Assembly (NCBI GenBank): GCA_021806765.1
Contig: JAJZQR010000029.1
Span: 1 to 29,281 of the forward strand
Source of the DNA: Chloroflexota bacterium
GTDB taxonomy: Bacteria > Chloroflexota > UBA6077
Reading direction: 5' to 3'
DNA length: 29,281 nt
Shown here piece after piece: positions 22,911-29,281 of this stretch (position 1 is the stretch's first letter; every line of letters starts with the position of its first letter). Below the pieces are notes generated by a model. The model was not told the DNA's origin, made no database searches, and saw nothing but the letters and a program-made list of their open reading frames with translations. The position numbers were made by a program, and so were the translations under genes.

Positions 22911-23342
22911 ATGCGTACCGATGTGATCGTTTCTCTCTTCCTGATCGCAGTTAGCCCCTTTCTATACGTAGAGGCCAACGCGTTTCCCGGTGCGGCAGGA
23001 GTATTTCCCCATCTGTTGGTGATTGTCATCGATCTTCTGTGCCTGGTCCAACTTGCTGTGAGTCTGAGGAGGCTTCGCTCAAGCCCAACTGCTGGCGGGA
23101 CGAGGAAGCCGCTGCGCATGGGGCCCTACGTGGCCTTCGCTGCCATAGCCCTGTACGTACTGGCTATCCAGATCATCGGCTTCTTCGTCGCTTCTGGCGT
23201 CTTCGTGATCGCCATGATGTTCTACCTGGGTGAACGCAAGCCGGCGACCTACGCCCTCGCCGCGTCTTCTATTCTCGTGTTCTACTATGTGCTCTTTATC
23301 AGATTTCTGCACGTCCCCCTCCCAGCAGGGCTGCTCTTCTAG
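22911..23342 (+). CDS. tctB: Tripartite tricarboxylate transporter small permease subunit
   Basis: This 143-residue protein with about four membrane helices is the small subunit of the TctABC secondary transporter. The opening MRTDVIVSLFLIAVSPFLYV and the mid block YVAFAAIALYVLAIQIIGFFVASGVFVI are typical TctB helices. The ribosome site is weak (GGTGGC). The gene follows the intercistronic hairpin and precedes tctA by 35 bp. The function of TctB is not well defined but it is required with TctA. Confidence 0.85.
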   Translation: MRTDVIVSLFLIAVSPFLYVEANAFPGAAGVFPHLLVIVIDLLCLVQLAVSLRRLRSSPTAGGTRKPLRMGPYVAFAAIALYVLAIQIIGFFVASGVFVIAMMFYLGERKPATYALAASSILVFYYVLFIRFLHVPLPAGLLF

Positions 23343-23377
23343 GGGTTCTCGACAGGGGACGAGAAAGGTGCGGAGCA

Positions 23378-24910
23378 TTGGATGCGACGCTATTCTCGGT
23401 TGTCAGTGATGTCCTGACTGTCAATAACCTGCTGGTGATGATGGCCGGCATCCTGGTGGGGCTGCTGGTGGGCGCCCTGCCAGGGTTTCAAGCCAACATG
23501 GGGGTCGCCCTGCTGCTACCTTTCACCTATGGCTTGCCCGCTGATACCGGATTGCTTCTGCTGGTATCCATCTATGCTGCTGCCATCTATGGCGGGAGCA
23601 TTACCGCCATTCTCTTTAGCACGCCCGGCACCACTGCCTCCGCGGCTACCGCCATCGAAGGGTACGCGCTCACCAAGCAAGGAAAGCCCGGCACCGCCCT
23701 TCGGATAGCCACCTGGTGCTCGGCTATCGGGGGAGTGGCCGGTGCCCTCAGTCTCCTGGTGATCTCGCCTCCACTTTCCTTGATCTCTCTCCGGTTTGGA
23801 CCAGGCGAGTACTTGATGCTGGCGATTTTTGGACTATCAGCGATCGCCACCATCGCTTCCGGCTCCCTCCTGACTAAGGGTCTTATCGCCGGCGCGCTGG
23901 GTTTCCTGCTCAGCACCGTAGGGCTAGACCTGGATTCGGGGTATCCACGCTTCACCTTCGGCCTCACGGACTTGGACGGCGGGATACCCTTCGTCCCGGC
24001 GGTCATCGGTCTGTTCGCCATGTCCCAGGTTCTGGTTATGATCGAGGAGTCGGCCAAGGAGATCGAGAAGACCACTGTCACCTTCGACAAGCGAGACTGG
24101 CGCTTCTTCTTGACCCTCGACGAGCTGAAACAGGTGTGGGGATCAATACCCCGTTCCTTTACCATCGGCATGCTGATTGGAATCCTGCCCGGCGCTGGCG
24201 CGGACGTATCTGCCTGGGTGAGTTACAACGAGGCCAAGCGCTTCTCCAAGAACCCAGAGATGTTCGGCAAGGGGGCCTTCGATGGCATCGCCTCGGCCGA
24301 GGTTGCCAAGAGCTGCGACACCGGCGGCTCTCTGATCCCGCTTCTCACCCTGGGCATCCCCGGCTCCTCCACGGCAGCCATTCTCCTCGGTGCCCTGATG
24401 ATCCACGGTCTGGTCCCCGGTCGACAGCTCTTCACCCAGTACGCGCAGATCACCTATACGGTCATCGTGGGCTTCGCAGTCGCCAACTTCCTGATGGGCT
24501 TCGTCGGACTCCTGGTCTCCCGCTACGTCGCCAGGCTCACCAGTCTCAGCACGGGGGTGCTGGCGCCGCTTATCGTAACCCTCACGGTGATCGGTTCCTA
24601 CGCCCTGGGGAACAACATCTACGACGTCTGGATCATGCTGGTTTTTGGACTGCTCGGATACTTCATGAAGAACCACGGGTTCCAACCAGCAGCCATGGTC
24701 CTGGGGCTAGTTCTGGGCCCTATGGCGGAAAACGCCTACAGACAGTCCCTGGTGCTGTCCAGGGGAGCGCTGATCCCCTTCTTCTTGAGTAGCCCCATCA
24801 GCGTGATCTTGATAGTGCTGATACTGTTGACGCTCTTCTCTCCGATGGTGCTGGAGTACCGGAAGGGGAGGAGGAAAGGGGCGGTTAGCACGGTTAGGCA
24901 GGGAACATGA
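23378..24910 (+). CDS. tctA: Tripartite tricarboxylate transporter large permease
   Basis: This is the ion-driven channel subunit of the TctABC system. The start is TTG 23378 with GAAAGGTG upstream; no suitable ATG is near. The 510 residues contain about twelve helices and the family blocks LVGALPGFQANMGVALLLPF (33-52), YGGSITAILFSTPGTTASAA, and the second half's GILPGAGADVSAWVSYNEAK and TLGIPGSSTAAILLGAL. The duplicated PG-rich loops are the likely transport path. It is the last gene of the operon that begins with the epimerase. Confidence 0.93.
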   Translation: MDATLFSVVSDVLTVNNLLVMMAGILVGLLVGALPGFQANMGVALLLPFTYGLPADTGLLLLVSIYAAAIYGGSITAILFSTPGTTASAATAIEGYALTKQGKPGTALRIATWCSAIGGVAGALSLLVISPPLSLISLRFGPGEYLMLAIFGLSAIATIASGSLLTKGLIAGALGFLLSTVGLDLDSGYPRFTFGLTDLDGGIPFVPAVIGLFAMSQVLVMIEESAKEIEKTTVTFDKRDWRFFLTLDELKQVWGSIPRSFTIGMLIGILPGAGADVSAWVSYNEAKRFSKNPEMFGKGAFDGIASAEVAKSCDTGGSLIPLLTLGIPGSSTAAILLGALMIHGLVPGRQLFTQYAQITYTVIVGFAVANFLMGFVGLLVSRYVARLTSLSTGVLAPLIVTLTVIGSYALGNNIYDVWIMLVFGLLGYFMKNHGFQPAAMVLGLVLGPMAENAYRQSLVLSRGALIPFFLSSPISVILIVLILLTLFSPMVLEYRKGRRKGAVSTVRQGT

Positions 24911-25218
24911 CGGATCGGCGCCTACCGCCATGGCTGCCCGCAGAAGGGACCCCATTGCCGGGCGGGGAGCCTGGGCGATGCGCTGCCGGTGCCGGACCAG
25001 CAGCCAGATCAGCGCCAGGGCGCCCGCCCAGAAACATCTTGGTCGTGTAGTAGTACTACCCTATCCAGCCGGGGTGATCGGCCCGCGGCGGCGCTGCTGC
25101 CCTGGGTCGAGACTTCCGGCGGGCTCGCGCCGGCGCCGCGGCGCTCTCGATCCCTAGCCCAACGCCGACGGCGACGCCCCTGCCGGCCGCGACACCCACG
25201 GCCATTCCAAGCCCGACG
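24911..25218 (+). other. 308-bp gap: no supportable gene
   Basis: This stretch between tctA and the amidase domain has no complete gene on either strand. In the amidase frame it has TAG at 25048 and TGA at 25075, then an open run of 47 codons with no ATG, GTG or TTG. The expected signal peptide of the amidase is absent, so some 5' coding sequence has probably been lost or frame-shifted here. Confidence 0.5.
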
Positions 25219-25968
25219 GTGCCGCCCACACCGACGATCCCCCCAAGCCCTACGGCACCTCCTGCGCCGACGGCCGTTCCCACCCCTACACCGGCACCGC
25301 CACCCCCCAAGCCGACGACCGCGCCTGCTCCAACAGCGGCTCCTGCGCCGACCCCTACGCCGGCCACTGTGCTGCAGGGGCGGGTCGGGATACAGGCGGG
25401 CCACTGGAAGGAGAACGAGCTGCCGGCGGAGCTGGCCTGGCTTCGGCCGAACAACGGGACCGCCGGCTCCGGTTGGCGAGAGGTGGACGTGAACCTGGCA
25501 GTGGCCAACCGGGTCGCGGCGATCCTGCGAGGGCTGGGCCTGACGGTGGACGTCCTTCCCGCGACTGTGCCGGTGCACTACGCGGCCGATGCTTTCGTAG
25601 CGCTCCACGGGGATGGCAGCACCAACACCACCCTCACGGGCTACAAGCTCGCCCGCGCCCGATGGAGCCGGATCCCGTCTACTGACGATGCCCTGCTGGC
25701 CGACATCTCAGAGGAGTATCATGCGGCGACGGGGCTGCCCGACAATCCGCAGACCATCTCCGAGAACATGCGGCAGTATTTCGCCTTCGACTGGCCGGAG
25801 ATGCAGCACGCCGTGGCGCCGACGACACCGTCGGTGATCCTGGAGATGGGGTTCCTCACCACCCCCTCCGACCGGAAGCTGCTGCTGGAGCAGCAGGACC
25901 TGGTGGCCTCGGGGATCGCGAAGGGGATAGTGCGCTTCTTGACAGAACGCCGAGCGAGCGGGCAGTAG
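25219..25968 (+). CDS. N-acetylmuramoyl-L-alanine amidase (Amidase_3), start damaged
   Basis: This zinc hydrolase cuts the amide bond between MurNAc and the peptide stem. The C-terminal domain keeps the zinc ligands GIQAGHW, the Glu of REVDVNLAVA and the ALHGDG His, plus the catalytic Glu in ILEMGFLT. The N-terminus is a long TPTPAPPPP-type linker that should be preceded by a signal peptide or membrane anchor, but none is encoded. GTG 25219 is only the first formal start, lies inside the linker and lacks a ribosome site. The enzyme domain looks intact, yet without export it would not reach the wall. It is probably a 5'-damaged gene or a sequencing frameshift. Confidence 0.75.
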   Translation: MPPTPTIPPSPTAPPAPTAVPTPTPAPPPPKPTTAPAPTAAPAPTPTPATVLQGRVGIQAGHWKENELPAELAWLRPNNGTAGSGWREVDVNLAVANRVAAILRGLGLTVDVLPATVPVHYAADAFVALHGDGSTNTTLTGYKLARARWSRIPSTDDALLADISEEYHAATGLPDNPQTISENMRQYFAFDWPEMQHAVAPTTPSVILEMGFLTTPSDRKLLLEQQDLVASGIAKGIVRFLTERRASGQ

Positions 25969-25973
25969 AGGCG

Positions 25974-26054
25974 ATGTACTACCTATCCACCAGCCAGGGC
26001 GTCCAACTGTACGCCGGCCATCGGCTGGTCACCTCCGGCCCCTATGCCTTCTAA
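25974..26054 (+). pseudogene. Isoprenylcysteine methyltransferase-like fragment
   Basis: A 26-codon frame reads MYYLSTSQGVQLYAGHRLVT then SGPYAF and stop. The block HRLVTSGPYAF matches the start of the conserved C-terminal segment of ICMT/phospholipid-methyltransferase-type membrane enzymes, which normally continues VRHPMY. Here it is cut by a stop 17 bp before the second MITE-like copy. It is most likely a relic of a gene destroyed by insertion or deletion. Confidence 0.5.
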
Positions 26055-26070
26055 CGTCACCCTATGTGGC

Positions 26071-26266
26071 ATGGTTCACGAGGGCGGGTAGATAGAGTTA
26101 CAGTCTGATGCCAACGTCACCCCGCTTGCGCGGGGGTCCAGACGTCCCCTCTCCTCGTGAGGCTGCTCCTTCACGCCAACGGGGGGACCCTGGATGCCCG
26201 ATCAGGTCGGGCACGACGATCCGGGTAGCCTGCCTTCGTTAGACTGTCACTCTCCCTGTGAACCAT
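26071..26266 (+). mobile_element. MITE-like repeat, copy 2
   Basis: A 196-bp element is almost identical to copy 1 at 15318-15501, in the same orientation, with the same ATGGTTCAC...GTGAACCAT ends and the same internal hairpins. It differs by scattered substitutions and a short extra segment near the 3' end (GTAGCCTGCCTTCGTTA). The flanks GGC and GCC extend the inverted ends in this copy. Its left end follows the broken methyltransferase fragment. Confidence 0.75.
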
Positions 26267-26430
26267 GCCCTGGAGGCTCGGGCTGCCCAGGCTCTCGATC
26301 GATGGTGGAACGTCCGCGAGGCAGACGAGTTGAGCGGCGCTCTGAGGCTACTACGCCCCCGATGAGTCGCAGAGCCGCTAGCGCGTGCGTGTAGGCCAAC
26401 CCGTTCCTGACTGGTCTAATCTGTTCCCCC

Positions 26431-27051
26431 TTATCGTTGAAGGAGCTGCGCTGCTCGTGTGAGGTTGACGATGCCGCAGATGCACGGCTTCCCCACCATT
26501 CGGGCCGCGTCCTCGACGGTGCGGGTCCCAGCCCTCACCTCGGCCACCGCCTTCTCCACGAGTTTGGCAGGGACCAGGCCGTGTCCGCACATGGTGGTGA
26601 ACTCCATCACGTCCGGCCCCGGCAGCAGCTCCTTCTTACCTCTGATCCCCAGGGAAAGGTTGATGGTGTGAGGCTTCAGACCTACCTCTCGGGCCATCTC
26701 CATCACGTCGTCGATCAGCCCGCTGACGACGATGGAGATCCCCAGGTCATCCTCCTTCAGCCGCTCCAGCACCCGCTTCATTTTTTCCCGGTCGTCGAAA
26801 GAGCAAATGAAGCCTCTGGTGTTCTTCTGGAACTCCAGCGCGGCTTCCCGGTCCAGGTTCCCGGCGGCTATGCTGGCGCGGTGAGGGCTATCCCCAGCGT
26901 TGTTGGGGCCCTCGTCGAAGACGATGTCGACGATCCTCCTCACCTTGGGCTCGGCCCCATCCAGGTTGACCCCTCGGGAGCAGCGGGCGTACATGACGAA
27001 ATCGTTCTTCAAGGACTCGACCGAGCCCTGGCGGTGCAACGAATGAGTCAT
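26431..27051 (-). CDS. Conserved cysteine-containing protein of unknown function, paired with the ferredoxin-like gene
   Basis: The 206-residue cytoplasmic protein starts at ATG 27051 behind GGGGGGTCGAG. It lacks known catalytic motifs. Cysteines fall in suggestive places: MYARCSRGVN, GFICSFDD, TTMCGHGLVP and GKPCICGIVN. The last two blocks, CGHGLVPAKLVEKAVAEVR and CICG, could bind a metal or Fe-S cluster. The middle (LGISIVVSGLIDDVMEMARE) looks like an alpha/beta domain. It lies downstream of the Fe-S protein, separated only by a heptamer-repeat array. The two probably act together in an anaerobic redox step, which is an inference from position. Confidence 0.6.
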   Translation of the reverse strand: MTHSLHRQGSVESLKNDFVMYARCSRGVNLDGAEPKVRRIVDIVFDEGPNNAGDSPHRASIAAGNLDREAALEFQKNTRGFICSFDDREKMKRVLERLKEDDLGISIVVSGLIDDVMEMAREVGLKPHTINLSLGIRGKKELLPGPDVMEFTTMCGHGLVPAKLVEKAVAEVRAGTRTVEDAARMVGKPCICGIVNLTRAAQLLQR

Positions 27052-27068
27052 CTCGACCCCCCGGTAGT

Positions 27069-27131
27069 GAGTTCTGAGTTCTGAGTTCTAGGTTCTGGGT
27101 TCTGAGTGCTGAGTCCTGAGTCCTGAGTGCT
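27069..27131. repeat. Tandem array of degenerate 7-bp repeats
   Basis: Nine consecutive heptamers run from 27069: three GAGTTCT, AGGTTCT, GGGTTCT, GAGTGCT, two GAGTCCT and GAGTGCT. The array ends one base before the stop codon of the ferredoxin-like gene and fills the gap to the next gene. The unit is one base different from the CAGTCCT units in the ECF ATPase gene. No spacers occur, so it is not a CRISPR. Confidence 0.85.
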
Positions 27132-27132
27132 G

Positions 27133-27855
27133 CTAATCGGTGACGAGGGGCCTGCCCAGCCCCATGTTGACCTTGGCGTTGGGGCGCACCTGGATCCCCA
27201 GTTCCTGAAGCACCGGCATGACCGGGATGGTGCCGTCGTCCTCCAGACGGGTGAATATGCACCAGGAGAAGACCGTGTCCAGCGTCTCGGCCACTCCCTC
27301 GACCACCGGCACGATCGCCGGCAGTTGCCCGATTTCGGCCTCGAACTCCAGGATCGCCGAGAGCACCCTCTCCTTCTTGACGTCCTCCCTCATCGCCCCG
27401 GTGGCTCGATCGGCCAGCAGGAAGCTGACCGGATTCTTCTCTTCCCAGTGCACCCCCACCTTCGCGAGGGCGGTGGTCATCTTCTCCAGTTCCCCCAAAC
27501 GGGTCGCTATTCCGGGCCGGCCGAACTCCAGACCTATGCCTATCCTCCCCCGTTTGACTCTACCGGTCACGTCGTTGGTCTTGGACTCCTCGGTGCCTCG
27601 TCCAAAACCCTTGGTGGTGGAGTGCGGTATGCCCGGATCGCTGAACTCCTTGCGCAGCACCCGTGGCCACTCCTTGGCCTCCGGCGATTCCTCTATCGCG
27701 TTCACCGGGCAGGGGGCGTAACGGATGCAGGTGCCGCACTCCACGCACTCGTCGAAGTCGATCTCCACCCCGCCGTTCGCACTCTTGATGGCGCCGACAG
27801 GACACCAGGGGACGCACTCCTCGCACGCTGTACACAGCATTTGATCGACTTGCAC
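27133..27855 (-). CDS. 4Fe-4S ferredoxin-type protein with a C-terminal domain of unknown function
   Basis: The 240-residue protein starts at GTG 27855 with AGGAGGA upstream. The N-terminal domain has a canonical cluster motif C8TACEECVPWCP (Cys8, 11, 14, 18). A second motif, CVECGTCIRYAPCP (Cys37, 40, 43, 49), has five residues rather than three before the last Cys. From about residue 80 a further domain begins: GRIGIGLEFGRPGIATRLGE, then a long helical and beta part ending LGRPLVTD. The extra domain suggests a dedicated electron-transfer partner rather than a simple ferredoxin. It lies 11 bp after the TctB-like gene, whose stop overlaps its ribosome site. Confidence 0.8.
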   Translation of the reverse strand: MQVDQMLCTACEECVPWCPVGAIKSANGGVEIDFDECVECGTCIRYAPCPVNAIEESPEAKEWPRVLRKEFSDPGIPHSTTKGFGRGTEESKTNDVTGRVKRGRIGIGLEFGRPGIATRLGELEKMTTALAKVGVHWEEKNPVSFLLADRATGAMREDVKKERVLSAILEFEAEIGQLPAIVPVVEGVAETLDTVFSWCIFTRLEDDGTIPVMPVLQELGIQVRPNAKVNMGLGRPLVTD

Positions 27856-27866
27856 GCGTGTCCTCC

Positions 27867-28106
27867 TTACTCGTTGTCGATAGTCCCTGGTTGGTTCTCA
27901 GATGGTATCGGCGATAGCCCCTTCCAGGCATGAAGCTGCGACTCGCGCAGGACTGCGAAGGCGATGAATGCCCAGCCCAGCCAGAAGGGCATGAAGCCCG
28001 GCCCTGGCCCGTACTTTTCAGAATAGGGGAGCAGAGTAGCCTGCTGGACCACGTGGGCACCCAGCAGAACGAAGACAACGCACACGATCATCTCCGCACG
28101 ACGCAT
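27867..28106 (-). CDS. TctB-like protein, half length
   Basis: ATG 28106 behind GGAAGGAAA gives a 79-residue product. MIVCVVFVLLGAHVVQQATL and the GPGPGFMPFWLGWAFIAFAVL block match the N-terminal two helices of TctB proteins (GPG-phi-FP then a helix). The second pair of helices is missing and the chain ends in a polar tail. Neither tctA nor tctC is adjacent on this strand. It is either a relic of a second Tct operon or a shortened functional subunit. The stop is coupled to the ferredoxin-like gene. The 254 bp upstream shows nothing supportable. Confidence 0.6.
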   Translation of the reverse strand: MRRAEMIVCVVFVLLGAHVVQQATLLPYSEKYGPGPGFMPFWLGWAFIAFAVLRESQLHAWKGLSPIPSENQPGTIDNE

Positions 28107-28360
28107 CTCTATTTCCTTCCTCCAAGTGTTTGCCTGCTGCCTGAGTGCGCTGTACAGCTCCTCACGAGGGCTGGCCCGGGGCGCGACTCTCGACCGCGGG
28201 GCAAGGTTCAACATGGCAGAGTCAGGTCGCGGAGAATGGAGAGCGAGGTTCGGTTGTGGCTTGCTGCCCGAGACTGCCCACCTTTGGAGGGGAACGGCTC
28301 CGGGCGAGGGCCACGGGACGGCGGGGTGGAGTGCCCGACCCTCTCCCGCCGCGTACTGGA

Positions 28361-29170
28361 TCACCTGGGGTCGAGCTTTCCCCCTTTCTCAGTGAGGAAG
28401 GTGTAGTTCACTGCTCGGGTCATGCCACGACGCATGGCCTCGACGATCACCAGTTCCTCTGGATAGATGTTCCCCAGGTTGACCTCCGGACCCAGTTTCT
28501 GGATCAACCACACGTGGAGCCAAGGCCATCCCCCGGGGTTGGGCTCGAAGGTGAGGTGCTCGAGGCCGACTCTCTTTACCAGCTCGAAGAGAGGATCCGC
28601 GCCGGTGTCGTGGAACAAGCGCAGTTCGCTGTGCTCCAGGGTGACCTTCTTGACGCCCAGTTCCAGGTCGTTGGTTGCCAGCTCGACGGCCAGATCCACG
28701 TCGATGGGCTTGTCAGGCACCTTGCGCCCCAGCTCGGTGATCACTTCCAGGCCAGCGGCCATGGCTTTGCGGATGGTCGCGTCGCGCTGTTGCTTGGGCA
28801 GTGCCGGAATAACGTCTTCGCTGATCTCGACGCCGTCGAATCCCAACTGCTTTAGCCGGTGGAAGAGGGGCTCCACCTGCCCCTGGAGCACGGCCAGCTC
28901 GAAGGGGATGCCGCCCGGCATAGTGCGGATCCCGTGCTGGCGGTAGGTCTGGAACTTCCGGGCGAACCACTCCTCGGAGTAGCGGGAGAGGACGCCGGTG
29001 TGGTCGTTAAGCTTAGCCCTGTCCACGATATCGCCGGCCACCTCAAGGATGTCCTCGACGGTCCGACAGGAGAGCCCCCTGTCGGTCATGATGGTGATGC
29101 CGCTCTCCCGGGGCTTGAGCGGGCGCGATGGGATGGGCATGAAGGGGAAACAGCCGGATTGTTGTGGCAC
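28361..29170 (-). CDS. Phosphosulfolactate synthase (ComA) family protein
   Basis: ComA proteins are TIM-barrel enzymes that add sulfite to phosphoenolpyruvate, giving (R)-2-phospho-3-sulfolactate, the first step of one coenzyme M route. The start is GTG 29170 with AAGGAGG upstream. The 269-residue chain shows family text: SRPLKPRESGITIMTDRGLS (near 15-34), VEDILEVAGDIVDRAKL, MPGGIPFELAVLQGQVEPLF, LGFDGVEISED and AAGLEVITELGRKVPD. In bacteria, ComA homologues also serve sulfolactate or other phosphoenolpyruvate-addition chemistry, so coenzyme M is not implied. It is the first of four minus-strand genes, with TctB-like and Fe-S proteins downstream. No other ComB-ComE gene is visible here. Confidence 0.8.
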   Translation of the reverse strand: MPQQSGCFPFMPIPSRPLKPRESGITIMTDRGLSCRTVEDILEVAGDIVDRAKLNDHTGVLSRYSEEWFARKFQTYRQHGIRTMPGGIPFELAVLQGQVEPLFHRLKQLGFDGVEISEDVIPALPKQQRDATIRKAMAAGLEVITELGRKVPDKPIDVDLAVELATNDLELGVKKVTLEHSELRLFHDTGADPLFELVKRVGLEHLTFEPNPGGWPWLHVWLIQKLGPEVNLGNIYPEELVIVEAMRRGMTRAVNYTFLTEKGGKLDPR

Positions 29171-29268
29171 CTGCAGCCTCCTTATGGAGCGTTACGGGTT
29201 GCTGTCGGCGGATTCCACAGCCGGTCCATGGAGCGTCATCGTCCTACAGATCTTCCGTGGGTACGTCT

Positions 29269-29281
29269 CCCCCCCCCCCCC
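29269..29281. other. Terminal poly-C run at contig end
   Basis: The window ends in T followed by 12 C. A homopolymer exactly at the edge is typical of an assembly or read-end artefact. It should not be read as biology. Confidence 0.6.

Noticed and set aside
24920..25050. Small minus-strand membrane protein (FWAGALALIWLLVRHRQRI)
   Set aside because: The hydrophobic stretch is striking but has no start codon or ribosome site in that frame, and the following sequence becomes shadow text of tctA.
27069..27131. CRISPR array
   Set aside because: The unit is 7 bp, tandem and degenerate with no spacers, and there are no cas genes.
29269..29281. Poly-C tract as a biological repeat
   Set aside because: It lies exactly at the sequence end and is most simply an assembly artefact.

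Overview
This is a GC-rich bacterial window, most likely a metagenome or draft contig, since the last 13 bases are a bare T-C run. It fits Chloroflexota best: lipoproteins with Thr/Pro/Ser linkers, a fused-ATPase ECF transporter under a B12 riboswitch, a bacterial G1 peptidase, and a zinc amidase with a TPTPT linker. That assignment is an inference; there is no rRNA or phylogenetic marker here.

Layout. (1) 1-379, minus strand: start of a phytoene/squalene synthase-type gene running off the left edge. (2) 573-4017: sigma70-type promoter, cobalamin riboswitch with an intrinsic terminator, then a three-gene ECF importer (fused ATPase, S component, T component), very probably for a corrinoid. (3) 4067-4721: a scar region with the 3' half of a tRNA-Pro(CGG), a strong terminator, a truncated conserved gene and a further reading-frame scrap. 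(4) 4722-8774: a secreted G1 (eqolisin) peptidase lipoprotein, a molybdopterin oxidoreductase, and an SRPBCC protein lacking its N-terminus. (5) 8842-14405: a promoter and five tightly packed genes encoding a coiled-coil/winged-helix-like protein, a P-loop-less BrxC/BrxD-like protein, an intact BREX-type ATPase, an unknown protein and an SNF2 helicase. This is the best candidate for an undescribed defence or DNA-processing system; it has none of the BREX methylase, phosphatase or protease genes. An AbrB/PIN toxin-antitoxin pair follows. (6) 15318-26266: two direct copies of a roughly 190-bp MITE-like repeat flank a metabolic block. The block holds amtB, a LysR regulator with a classical operator, and a six-gene operon: sugar-nucleotide-type epimerase, DRE-TIM metallolyase, amidohydrolase, and the TctC, TctB and TctA parts of a tripartite tricarboxylate transporter. 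A zinc amidase with a damaged start comes next. (7) 26431-29170, minus strand: ComA-like phosphosulfolactate synthase, a half-length TctB, a ferredoxin-like protein and a conserved cysteine-containing protein.

How the genes fit together. The riboswitch should shut off corrinoid import when B12 is plentiful. The LysR gene and the divergent operon look like a regulated system for taking up and breaking down an organic acid, with aldol/Claisen-type lyase and hydrolase steps. The minus-strand ComA/TctB/ferredoxin genes look like a second, partly decayed module of the same ecological type. Several genes are clipped (tRNA-Pro, the MSEYQYYEF family gene, SRPBCC, ICMT-like, TctB, amidase start), so this is a rearranged accessory region. 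Degenerate 7-bp repeats of one family occur both between genes and in frame inside the ECF ATPase gene.
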